Below, in pieces: positions 16,760 through 23,751 of a stretch of 64,000 nucleotides of DNA. A model generated the notes under the pieces. It saw nothing but the letters and a program-made list of their open reading frames with translations, searched no databases and was not told the DNA's origin. Origin of the DNA: Denitratisoma sp. (GTDB lineage Bacteria; Pseudomonadota; Gammaproteobacteria; Burkholderiales; Rhodocyclaceae). The position numbers were made by a program, and so were the translations under genes. Location: contig JAVSMO010000001.1 in NCBI GenBank assembly GCA_032027165.1, forward strand, positions 991,548-1,055,547. The letters are read 5' to 3'. Every line of letters begins with the position of its first letter. Within the stretch, counting starts at the first letter, position 1.

Positions 16760-17241
16760 GGCCTGGCTCCCATCTCGATCTCCCTGTGCATTTCCTCGAT
16801 GTCCTCGGCGCTCATGGGCTCCAGATCGGCGAAGGTGCGTCCGGCGATCTCCTTGCCGCAGCGGCGGCAGAAATACAGGGTGTTGAGCCTGAGCACCGAG
16901 GCGTTGTAGCGGCAGCCCGCGACCGGGCACACCGTCCAGCCGGCGAGCCGCTCGCGGATCCGCCGGCCCAGGTCGCGCCAGCCGCCGGTGAAGTGCACCA
17001 GCATCGCCACGTAGATGGCGTTGGCGAACGTGATGAACACCCCGCCGGCGAAGCTGTAGAACTGGTCCAGATGCGGGTAGTAGAAGAGGTTCCAGACGCC
17101 CCAGGCCGCGAAGAAGGCCACCGACGCCACGGAGAGCCCGCGCACCTCCTTGTCGCGCCAGAGGGCGAAGCAATGGTTGATCACCGCGATGCCGGCGGCG
17201 GCCTCGAAGCTGCCGTTGACGATGTCGGGCCAGGCGGTCAT
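16756..17241 (-). CDS. SemiSWEET-like membrane protein with C-terminal zinc ribbon
   Basis: A 161-residue protein. Three hydrophobic segments (about 9-26, 36-52 and 63-85) include WNLFYYPHLDQFYSFAGG, a pattern seen in many phage membrane proteins resembling SemiSWEET/PQ-loop folds. After a basic linker comes a zinc-ribbon-like region (CPVAGC at about 104, CRRCGK at about 125) and an acidic tail. The combination of a membrane segment and a metal-binding tail is odd. It sits among replication genes with ATGA overlaps on both sides. A membrane anchor for the replication complex is one speculation. Confidence 0.65.
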   Translation of the reverse strand: MTAWPDIVNGSFEAAAGIAVINHCFALWRDKEVRGLSVASVAFFAAWGVWNLFYYPHLDQFYSFAGGVFITFANAIYVAMLVHFTGGWRDLGRRIRERLAGWTVCPVAGCRYNASVLRLNTLYFCRRCGKEIAGRTFADLEPMSAEDIEEMHREIEMGARP

Positions 17242-17726
17242 GGTTGCACCTCCGCCTCATTGCCGGCTTCCTGCCCCTGCGCAGCGGCGGCGTCCTCTTC
17301 GCAATAGATCAGCTGAAAATCAGTCCCCAGGGCACGGCGGATGATGGTGTGGCAGCCGGTGACCAGCCGCTTGTCGTCCGGCAGGGTGGCCGCGTCGAGG
17401 GCGCAGACCGCGTCGGCCAGGATGCGCAGATCGTCCAGCGCGATGCGGTAGCCCTGGCGATTCATGGCCGGATGGTCTTCGATCCGCATCAACCACTGCG
17501 GCGGGTGGAACAGCTGGTCCAGCTCCTGATTGGTCAGGTTGAGCCAGGTGCCGGCATCCGTGACGACGGCGGCATACGTCTTGCCGTTGAGCTCGCGCAT
17601 GCCGACCGTGACGGCGTTGCCGATGCGCCGGCCGTCGCGGGTGCGCAGCTGGGCGCCCATCTGCATGGGGCTCGCGGCCTCGCCGGTCGCCCAGCCAGGC
17701 ATCGGTTCGGTTGGGCTAGTTTCCAT
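17238..17726 (-). CDS. phage hypothetical protein (162 aa)
   Basis: A 162-residue acidic protein. It includes a beta-rich stretch (QLRTRDGRRIGNAVTVGM... GKTYAAVVTDAG) followed by helices and a Gln/Glu/Ala tail. It overlaps the downstream membrane gene by ATGA and the upstream small gene by 11 bases. No domain is recognised. Confidence 0.6.
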   Translation of the reverse strand: METSPTEPMPGWATGEAASPMQMGAQLRTRDGRRIGNAVTVGMRELNGKTYAAVVTDAGTWLNLTNQELDQLFHPPQWLMRIEDHPAMNRQGYRIALDDLRILADAVCALDAATLPDDKRLVTGCHTIIRRALGTDFQLIYCEEDAAAAQGQEAGNEAEVQP

Positions 17727-17904
17727 CGTGGTCCTCCAGGGTGTCGTTGGTCTTGACCTTGACGATCACCGGCCGCCAGCCGGGCGGGCAGACCGGCGAT
17801 ACGACGATGTCGCGGCCGTTGTGGATGATCTGCATGCCGGCGGCACGCGCTTGCTGCGCGACCGCCAGCACCTCGGCGTTGTCCGGGATGGTGATGGCTG
17901 CCAT
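17716..17904 (-). CDS. small phage protein (62 aa, possible 107-aa form)
   Basis: The ATG at 17904 has a perfect-looking ribosome site (AAGGAGAGAACC) and gives a 62-residue protein with a beta-rich core (IIHNGRDIVVSPVCPPGW). The same frame stays open upstream to 18039, whose ATG lies one base after the previous stop. It would add a signal-anchor-like N-terminus (LLALVAYFLLLALC). Both forms may be made. Function is unknown. Confidence 0.55.
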   Translation of the reverse strand: MAAITIPDNAEVLAVAQQARAAGMQIIHNGRDIVVSPVCPPGWRPVIVKVKTNDTLEDHDGN

Positions 17905-18040
17905 GGTTCTCTCCTTGTTCGCGTCCCCGTGGAACTCGGCTGCCGGCGCGGGGTCGCAGAGCGCCAGCAGCAGGAAATAAGCGACGAGGGCCAGCAGGGC
18001 GTCGCGCCAGTCCTTCAGGGTTGGCATGCCGCGCTGCATG

Positions 18041-18241
18041 TCAGCGCCTCGACCCGGCGGAACGGCGGACGAGGCCGAGCAGATCCTTGTCCGTGCCTCG
18101 CGTGCCGATCAGCACCGGGCGCCCCGGCATGCAGCGGTAGAGCAGGAACCGCCCGCCCTTCTCGGCCACGAACATGTTGTGGCTGCGGGCGATGCGCCTG
18201 GCTTCGTCGAGCGGATTCAGGATCTGCGTCTGCTGGCCCAT
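18041..18241 (-). CDS. small phage protein (66 aa)
   Basis: A 66-residue basic protein (MGQQTQILNPLDEARRIARS...). It has a short sheet-forming section (GGRFLLYRCMPGRPVLIG) and an arginine-rich tail. A good GGAGG ribosome site lies seven bases before the ATG. It is part of the leftward early operon. No function is recognised. Confidence 0.6.
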   Translation of the reverse strand: MGQQTQILNPLDEARRIARSHNMFVAEKGGRFLLYRCMPGRPVLIGTRGTDKDLLGLVRRSAGSRR

Positions 18242-18254
18242 GGCGCGCCTCCGC

Positions 18255-18704
18255 TCAGGCCGCCTGCTGCTGCTCGGCTTCGCGCTGGTCGAGGATCTCG
18301 CGAGCGAGCCGCATGAAGTGGGGGTCGCGCACGCCGTTGTTGGCGTAGCCGGCGACGAGCTCGAGCGCGATGCGCAGGTGGTCCTCGTCGGCGTTGGCCA
18401 GCAGGCTGCCCAGACGCACCGGATGGCCGTCGTTGAACAGGTGCAGCGTCAGGTCCGCCAGCTTGCGCGCCGTGCCGTAGCCGCCGAGGATCTGCTTGCG
18501 GTGGGTGAGGAACGGGCTCTCGTGCGCCTGCAGGGACGGCCGCAGCCGCTCGACGGCGGCCTCCAGCCGGTCCGCCACGCTGGTGGCCTTGGCCAGGTGC
18601 TCGGGCGCTTCCGATGCGATCTCGCCGGACTGGACGAGGTCCAGCATGGCGATGGCGGCTTCCATGAGCCTGAAAACTTCCCTTGTGTCGTGGATCGAGT
18701 GCAT
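18255..18704 (-). CDS. phage hypothetical protein (149 aa)
   Basis: A 149-residue helical protein starting MHSIHDTREVFRLMEAA. The ATG at 18704 has an AAGGAGAAAGCC ribosome site, and longer frames upstream are shadows of the primase gene. It contains Leu/Ala-rich helices and ends in a Gln/Ala tail (EAEQQQAA). It lies directly after the primase-helicase, so a role in replication is possible but not shown. Confidence 0.65.
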   Translation of the reverse strand: MHSIHDTREVFRLMEAAIAMLDLVQSGEIASEAPEHLAKATSVADRLEAAVERLRPSLQAHESPFLTHRKQILGGYGTARKLADLTLHLFNDGHPVRLGSLLANADEDHLRIALELVAGYANNGVRDPHFMRLAREILDQREAEQQQAA

Positions 18705-18721
18705 GGCTTTCTCCTTCAGGG

Positions 18722-21397
18722 TTAGCGGGAGGGCTCCCGCGGGGTGTCCTCGAACACCCAGCACTTGACGGTGCCGGGGCGGGGTTGATTGGGCGGGCAA
18801 TGCTCGCGGTTCCATTCCGCGTTGAGGGCGGAGTTGACCGTCTTGTTTCCGAGGAACTTGCGGGTGCGGCTGGTCTTCAGCGCCTTCTTCAGGTCGCGCA
18901 GGTCGGGGATCTGCTGGCGCGCCTCGGCCGCCTTGGCGATGTACTGCGGCAGGCTGATGGCGATGACGCCGTCGTTGCGCGAATGATCCAGGCGGTTGTC
19001 GCCGTCGAGGAACTCGTAGGTGTCCCAGAACTCCTGCACGAACGGGTGATCGGCGTTGATCGCCTCCTGGCGCTCGGCGGCCATGTCCTCGATGAAGGCC
19101 TGCGTCTGGCGCAACTCGACGGCGCCGAGCGGCACCACGTGCACCAGCGCATCCACCAGGGCGGCGAGCTGGGCGTGGTTCTTGACGATGCGCAGGTTGC
19201 GCACCCCCTCCACCTGCAGCAGCCGGCGCTCGTGGTGCGGGATGCGCTCTTCGAAAGTGGCGAGGATCTGCTTCTCGGCGAGCGTGGCCTTGAGAATGAA
19301 GCCGGACAGGCGCTCGACGCCGATCTGGCCGAGGGCGTCGGCTGCCGTCTTCGATTCCGGCGTGTGCGAGGCCAGGTCGAAGCCGATGTGGCAGATGCGC
19401 TGCATGATGGCGTCGGAGGCCTGCACGGGGGCGTTCTGCGAGATCACCAGTGCCCCGCGGAAGGGCGGCTCGTAGGTCTCGTTGCCGCTGTTCTTGACGC
19501 CGCGCGAATAGACGCTGCGGCCGTTGTAGAGCGGCTTCATCTCGTCCCAATTGAAGCTCTTCTGCTTGACGCGGTCCTCCTCGGTGCGGTCGCCCTCGAT
19601 CAGCACCACCGGCAGGTTCGACACCTGGACGAAATTGCGCGCCCGACCGGCCATGGAGGAGTTGGACGGATCGAAGCCCTCGTAGTCAGAGCGGCCGGCC
19701 AGCCGCCAGAGAAACTCGATCAGCGTCGACTTGCCGGCGCCCGGCTCGCCCACCAGCTCGACGAAGGGGAAGCTCTTGTACTTCGCCCGGATCTGCTCGG
19801 CGAAGAAGGTGCCCAGCCAGAAGGCCAGGGCAGCGATGCCCTTGTGGTGGTAGCACTGCCACAGCAGGCCAACCCACTCGGTCGAGAAGTCCTTGAGGTC
19901 GGTGTTGATGGCCAGATCCACCGAGCGGTTCAGGCTCTTGATCGACAGCCGGCCGAGGTCGAAGAAGTCCTCGTCGTTGAGGCTTACCGTTTTGCCGCCC
20001 TTCACCGCCACGTCATTGAACACCCAGGCGGCGTGCTCGCGGCTGTAGCCGATGAAGTCGACCGTCTCAACCGTCTTGATGCGTCCGAGCCATTTCTTCA
20101 GCATGGCGTCGAGCTGGCCGGCCGTGCCGGTGAAGACGGCGCCGGCGGCGATGCCGAGCAGGCGTTTCTTGAACTCCGAGGCCGAGGCGAGCTGCCCGCC
20201 GGTGAAGGTGTTGTTGACGGACGGGCCGTCGTGCGGAAAGTCGATGCGGAAGTAGTACCAGCTCTCGTCGGTGATGGCGTTCGCCTGGTAGTACAGCGCG
20301 GTCGGGTAGCAGTTGGCGATCTCGGTGACGGTGCCGGATTCCGTCAGCGCGAGATCGCGCTTCTTCTCGTCCGAGAGGGCCTTGTCGCCCTCGTACTGCT
20401 CCATCACCTTGTGGTAGCGCTCCAGGTCGAGCTTGAACCAGTGCAGCCGGTTGTCGAACTCGAAGCTGAAGGCGTTCCAGCCGTTGTGGCGATACATCAG
20501 CAGCGCCTTTTCCTGGGCAGTCTTGGCCAGCAGCAGCGCGCCGTGGTAGCGGTAACGCTCCATGTCTTTCTGGCCGAGCCGCCCGCGCTGGTGCATGTCG
20601 TTCCAGTCGAGCTCCTTCTTGCCCTCCATCGGGATCGACGCCGCCGATGCGTCCCAGCCGTCCTCGACGCTGCGCTGGTGGAACTGGCGCGAGGCCTTGC
20701 GGCCCGCCCGCCCGCCATCGAACGCCCAGACAAGCTTCGGCCGCGGTTTGTCCTCGGCCGCGCATCGCTCGGCCAGCGCCTTGAGCGCCGCCGCGGGATA
20801 GTTGGTGCTGCTCATCGCCGAAGCCGCCGCGATGTCGTGATGCAGCAGCGCGATCGAATCGAAGATGCCCTCGACGATCCACAGTTCCTCGGGGATCTCG
20901 ACGATCGACGGCGGCATCCACCACATGCCGCCGTAGGCGCCACGGAAGTTCGCCTTGCGGTCGAAGCGCTCCGGCCGGTCGATGATCCGCTCCCACCACA
21001 CGCCATCGGCGAGCTGGAAGCGCACCGTCGCCGAGCCGATCTTGAGCTCGGGGTGGTAGTAGTTCTCCTGGACGTACCAGCCGGCGATCTTCGCCAGGTC
21101 GAAGCCACGGCCGTTGCGCAGGTAGGCGTCGGCCGATGCGTTGGGCTCCGTCGGCGTCGGCTTGTAGCGGTCGCTCCAGCTGGCGAACAGTTCCGGGTAG
21201 AGTTCCTTTACGTGATACTCGGCGCCGCACTTGTTGCCTCGCGGGCAGCGCAGCACCCAGGGATGCTCGGCCGACGTGTACATCTCCTTCTTGCCGCATG
21301 AGGGGCACTTGCCCTTGCGGAGCCAGTCCTTCTTCGCCTCGAAGCCGTAGTCGCGCTCGAGGCGGGAGACGATGTCGCTGTGTAGTCGTTGATCCAT
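18722..21397 (-). CDS. phage DNA primase-helicase
   Basis: An 891-residue replication protein. The N-terminal zinc-binding domain has CPSC (31-34) and CPRGNKC (51-57). A TOPRIM-like region follows (VEGIFD 175-180 and the acidic pair near 226-228 in AFDGGR). A P-loop ATPase/helicase domain has GEPGAGKST (550-558). P2 itself replicates with the rolling-circle protein gpA, which is absent here, so this gene replaces it. The start codon is embedded in a nearly palindromic tract of T and A (21396-21415). Confidence 0.88.
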   Translation of the reverse strand: MDQRLHSDIVSRLERDYGFEAKKDWLRKGKCPSCGKKEMYTSAEHPWVLRCPRGNKCGAEYHVKELYPELFASWSDRYKPTPTEPNASADAYLRNGRGFDLAKIAGWYVQENYYHPELKIGSATVRFQLADGVWWERIIDRPERFDRKANFRGAYGGMWWMPPSIVEIPEELWIVEGIFDSIALLHHDIAAASAMSSTNYPAAALKALAERCAAEDKPRPKLVWAFDGGRAGRKASRQFHQRSVEDGWDASAASIPMEGKKELDWNDMHQRGRLGQKDMERYRYHGALLLAKTAQEKALLMYRHNGWNAFSFEFDNRLHWFKLDLERYHKVMEQYEGDKALSDEKKRDLALTESGTVTEIANCYPTALYYQANAITDESWYYFRIDFPHDGPSVNNTFTGGQLASASEFKKRLLGIAAGAVFTGTAGQLDAMLKKWLGRIKTVETVDFIGYSREHAAWVFNDVAVKGGKTVSLNDEDFFDLGRLSIKSLNRSVDLAINTDLKDFSTEWVGLLWQCYHHKGIAALAFWLGTFFAEQIRAKYKSFPFVELVGEPGAGKSTLIEFLWRLAGRSDYEGFDPSNSSMAGRARNFVQVSNLPVVLIEGDRTEEDRVKQKSFNWDEMKPLYNGRSVYSRGVKNSGNETYEPPFRGALVISQNAPVQASDAIMQRICHIGFDLASHTPESKTAADALGQIGVERLSGFILKATLAEKQILATFEERIPHHERRLLQVEGVRNLRIVKNHAQLAALVDALVHVVPLGAVELRQTQAFIEDMAAERQEAINADHPFVQEFWDTYEFLDGDNRLDHSRNDGVIAISLPQYIAKAAEARQQIPDLRDLKKALKTSRTRKFLGNKTVNSALNAEWNREHCPPNQPRPGTVKCWVFEDTPREPSR

Positions 21398-21475
21398 TTT
21401 TTTGGCAAAAAAAATCCCTGCACGCCGGAAACCGGCATGTCACATGCATGCTTCAGTGGTGGAGCGCGGCGGCGG

Positions 21476-21766
21476 CTAGCCGGTGTTCATGGCCATGGCG
21501 CGCGGGTGGAGGGAATCCATGGGCAACTCCATCTGCTGCTTGTCGGCGCTCTTGACTGCCGGCGAGCGCGGCGACAGGGGGATGAAGACTTTAGGGTTGG
21601 GCGTCATCGACGGCGCGATGGTCCGCACCGCCGCCGTGTGCGCCACCCAGGTGTGCGCGCACTCGATGTTCAGGCACTGCAGGTGGTGCTCCTGCACGGA
21701 CTCGCTCATGGCGCGGCTGGTGCGGATCTTCGCCGTCGCGCCGCAATGCGGGCACTTGATCCTCAT
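21476..21766 (-). CDS. ogr: Ogr/Delta-like zinc-finger activator of late genes
   Basis: A 96-residue protein with the Ogr/Delta signature: MRIKCPHCGATAKIRTSR, then C-x4-C in LQCLNIECAHTWV. This zinc-finger family binds upstream of P2 late promoters and recruits RNA polymerase through the alpha subunit. The C-terminal half (SPRSPAVKSADKQQMELP) is longer than in P2 Ogr. The start at 21766 follows from the conserved N-terminus and a 4-base overlap with a 30-residue ORF. It lies in the early region, not after gene D as in P2. Confidence 0.85.
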   Translation of the reverse strand: MRIKCPHCGATAKIRTSRAMSESVQEHHLQCLNIECAHTWVAHTAAVRTIAPSMTPNPKVFIPLSPRSPAVKSADKQQMELPMDSLHPRAMAMNTG

Positions 21767-21855
21767 GTGAGCGACACCAGCACGGCCAGGAGGAGCGCCG
21801 CGATCGCCAGCGCCGCGAGGCCGGCGGCGATGCCAGAGAGGATGGCGCGGATCAC
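21763..21855 (-). CDS. tiny single-helix membrane peptide (30 aa)
   Basis: A GTG-initiated frame encoding 30 residues. Nearly all are hydrophobic (IAAGLAALAIAALLLAVLVS), and the frame ends in ATGA overlap with the ogr-like gene. A G-rich stretch lies at ribosome-site distance. The overlap suggests translational coupling, but the product is too short for any family assignment. Confidence 0.4.
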   Translation of the reverse strand: MIRAILSGIAAGLAALAIAALLLAVLVSLT

Positions 21856-21860
21856 TGTTG

Positions 21861-21937
21861 CCCCCCACGCTCGCAGAAGCGGCTCGCTGCCCCCCCGAGG
21901 GGGGCGCGATGCGCTTGGGACGGCCCGGCGCGCATCA
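21861..21937 (+). repeat. REP-like GC hairpin element, copy 1
   Basis: About 77 bases, roughly 90% identical to 38726-38802. It contains CCCCCC-GA-GGGGGG and GCGCGATGCGC palindromes. Its right end (CGCGCATCA) supplies the TGA stop of the leftward gene 21935-22510. Confidence 0.75.
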
Positions 21938-22510
21938 CGGCTTCGCTCCTGCCGCGAGTGCGGACTCGACTGCCTCCAGCATGCGGCTGCGCGCGGCGAT
22001 GTCCTCGGCGATCTCGCGCTGCGCTATGCGCAGTTCCTCATGCGAGGCCCCGTCCAGCAGATCCGCCGCCGCCACCTCGGCCTGGGCGCCCTCCGTCAGC
22101 ATGGCGCGGAAGAGCGGGCCGACGTCGCCGATGGCGGCGTCCCCGCCCACCGTGCGGCAGGCGATGCCGAAGGGCCGCAGCATCTCGTCCAGCGCGTGCA
22201 GGCGCAGCCCCTCCGGCAGCGCCGCCAGGATCGACGGGATGAAGTTCGCCTCCAGGTGGTTGCGGTCCTTGGTGACGTCGTCCAGCCAGCGGAAGATGCG
22301 GTCGGCGTTGACCCGCATGCGCTCGAAGGTGTCGCGCGTCGGCGGGTCGAAGACGATGCCCGTCGCGCGCGGCCCGCCGATGCGCTCGTGCGCCTGCACG
22401 ATCATGTCCGCCGCCGTCTCCCGGCTCCAGCCGTTGTCCCGCCGCCACTCCTCGATGCAGCCGCGCAGCGTGGCGATCCAGGTGAGGGGCGTGTGCGTGC
22501 GATGCTGCAT
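21935..22510 (-). CDS. phage early protein (191 aa), possible regulator
   Basis: A 191-residue protein starting MQHRTHTPLTWIATLRG. The N-terminal half has a helix-rich stretch (EEWRRDNGWSRETAADMIVQAHERI) and the segment TRDTFERMRVNADRIFRWLDD, a pattern I associate with unnamed early or regulatory proteins of betaproteobacterial phages. The C-terminus is coiled and Ala-rich. The start at 22510 is the first ATG of this pattern. It follows the ribbon-helix-helix gene in the presumed first early transcript. No firm function. Confidence 0.6.
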   Translation of the reverse strand: MQHRTHTPLTWIATLRGCIEEWRRDNGWSRETAADMIVQAHERIGGPRATGIVFDPPTRDTFERMRVNADRIFRWLDDVTKDRNHLEANFIPSILAALPEGLRLHALDEMLRPFGIACRTVGGDAAIGDVGPLFRAMLTEGAQAEVAAADLLDGASHEELRIAQREIAEDIAARSRMLEAVESALAAGAKP

Positions 22511-22530
22511 GACCTGTCGGCTCCGGGTGT

Positions 22531-22731
22531 CTAGGCTTTGGATGGTGCTACGTCGGCCATCACCAGCGGCAGCCCGGCGAGATAGGCTTCGCGGGCGAGT
22601 GAAGAGCGCGAGCAACCCTTGTCCCTGGCGATGCGTTTCGCATCGTCCAACTCGCCCGGCATAAGGCGGAGGGCGATGGGCTTTGTGGTGACGACGCCCT
22701 TCGGGTTGCGGGCGGTGGTGCGCTTGGGCAT
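22531..22731 (-). CDS. ribbon-helix-helix DNA-binding protein (Cro-like position)
   Basis: A 66-residue basic protein. KPIALRLMPGELDDAKRIAR with a following helix (CSRSSLAREAYLAGL) fits the beta-strand-helix-helix pattern of Arc/CopG proteins. It is the first gene of the leftward early operon, divergent from the CI-like repressor across 50 bases. By position it is the likely early switch regulator. The ATG at 22731 is chosen from the position of the DNA-binding strand. Confidence 0.7.
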   Translation of the reverse strand: MPKRTTARNPKGVVTTKPIALRLMPGELDDAKRIARDKGCSRSSLAREAYLAGLPLVMADVAPSKA

Positions 22732-22824
22732 AGTGCAATCTGTATAAGTGTTACACAACAGATTAGGGGGAATTTTCCCGGATGTCAACAAAAGATGGGG
22801 GTTTTTTCCCCGAAATCGGGAAAA
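22732..22824. promoter_or_regulatory. divergent immunity control region
   Basis: The 50 bases between the RHH gene and the CI-like gene are AT-rich. They contain GTGTTACAC (22748-22756, a perfect odd dyad) and GGGAA-TT-TTCCC before the repressor ATG. A second related dyad, TTTTTCCCCGA/TCGGGAAAA (22803-22824), lies inside the first codons of the repressor gene. These are the best operator candidates. Promoter boxes are not clear enough to call. Confidence 0.5.
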
Positions 22825-23156
22825 GGCTTAAGTCCGAGCGAAAGAGGCTCGGGTTTTCGCAGGAAGCCCTTTGCAAGCTGATCGGGGTGAAAGACCCGAA
22901 AACCCTGCGCAGCTGGGAGAGCGGGGCGACGGCTCCAACCCTGTTCGACCTGGTTGAATTTGTCGCTGCCGGCGCGGACGTGCTCTACATCGTCAGCGGG
23001 GTGCACGCCGTGCCGTCGCTCACCATGGATCGGGCCCCCTATGCGTCGCCGGCCCAGCGCCTGGCTTCTGAAATATCGGCTATGTCGCTGTCGAACGAGG
23101 ATGCGGAGCTGCTCATGGCGGTCGCCAGGCGCATGTCGAGGGGAGGACAGTGTTGA
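22782..23156 (+). CDS. CI-like phage repressor (XRE HTH)
   Basis: A 124-residue protein with an N-terminal XRE/Cro-CI helix-turn-helix (IGKRLKSERKRLGFSQEAL...LRSWESGATAPTLFDLVEF, about residues 11-65). The C-terminal helical tail has no LexA-type peptidase domain. It would therefore need a mechanism other than RecA-stimulated self-cleavage for induction. It points rightward, opposite to the early operon, and is followed by two exported-protein genes with 7-base and ATGA overlaps. Confidence 0.85.
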   Translation: MSTKDGGFFPEIGKRLKSERKRLGFSQEALCKLIGVKDPKTLRSWESGATAPTLFDLVEFVAAGADVLYIVSGVHAVPSLTMDRAPYASPAQRLASEISAMSLSNEDAELLMAVARRMSRGGQC

Positions 23157-23386
23157 GAAAATATTCAGTCGCGATTGTGCTGACGCTGGCGCTGTCCGTC
23201 GCGGATGCCGCTGCCCGCGGGAACGGGCGCGAACCGTGCGATCGCGGCGCCGGCGGCGTGTCTCACTGCGAGAACGGCAGATTCATCTGCAACAATGGCA
23301 CGGTGAGCCGATCGAAGCGGGTCTGTGTGGCGCCGCAGAAGCAGGGCAAGGCGATCGATACAAGGGAGAAGGGAAAGCGAAAATGA
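23150..23386 (+). CDS. small exported Cys-rich protein (YdcA-like), moron candidate
   Basis: A 78-residue protein with an N-terminal signal peptide (LRKYSVAIVLTLALSVADAAA). The mature part contains CDRGAGGVSHCENGRFICNNG and a later Cys (KRVC), four cysteines that could form two disulfides. I recognise the pattern from small periplasmic proteins of the YdcA type. It overlaps the repressor gene by seven bases and the lipoprotein by ATGA, so it is probably expressed from the lysogenic transcript. Confidence 0.65.
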   Translation: MLRKYSVAIVLTLALSVADAAARGNGREPCDRGAGGVSHCENGRFICNNGTVSRSKRVCVAPQKQGKAIDTREKGKRK

Positions 23387-23727
23387 GAAAAATTGCCATG
23401 GGCCTGCCAGCGCTCGCGCTGGCCGTCGTCGCGGTGGGCGGATGCAGTGAAGCACCAGAGCCGACGCCGAAGGCGGCGAAGAGAACCGTCGCGGTCAAGG
23501 CAGCCGACTACGGCAGCGAGTGGCCATTGCTCGCCGGCGAAGCCATGATCGGCTGCGAACCGCCATCGAAAGCGTTCATCGAGATCGCCGGCCGTCGCTG
23601 CGCGCTCAACGGCAAGGCACTGTCTGCCGGCATGGAGCGGTGCGACGATGCCTCAAAGACGGGGAACGCGGTGGCGTTCGGGATCTTCGTCGAGAAGGCG
23701 CTGACGCTGTGTCCGGGGCGGGGATAG
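23383..23727 (+). CDS. DUF2511-like lipoprotein, moron candidate
   Basis: A 114-residue protein with a lipoprotein signal (hydrophobic core ALALAVVAV, Cys at 21 in VGGC). The mature domain has the DUF2511/YebY-like plan: EWPLLAGEAMIGCEPPSKAFIEI..., then RCALNGKALSAGM, then a Cys near the end. These are periplasmic or outer-membrane-linked proteins of unknown function. Being co-transcribed with the prophage repressor, it may alter the lysogen's envelope, for example by superinfection exclusion. Confidence 0.65.
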   Translation: MRKIAMGLPALALAVVAVGGCSEAPEPTPKAAKRTVAVKAADYGSEWPLLAGEAMIGCEPPSKAFIEIAGRRCALNGKALSAGMERCDDASKTGNAVAFGIFVEKALTLCPGRG

Positions 23728-23751
23728 CCGCCGCCCTACAGAAGCTGACTT

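Noticed and set aside
17242..17260. Upstream extension of the SF2 helicase frame to 17260
   Set aside because: The added N-terminal residues are Arg/Gly-rich frame-shifted copies of the membrane gene 16756-17241; the ATG at 16759 with ATGA overlap is the sensible start.
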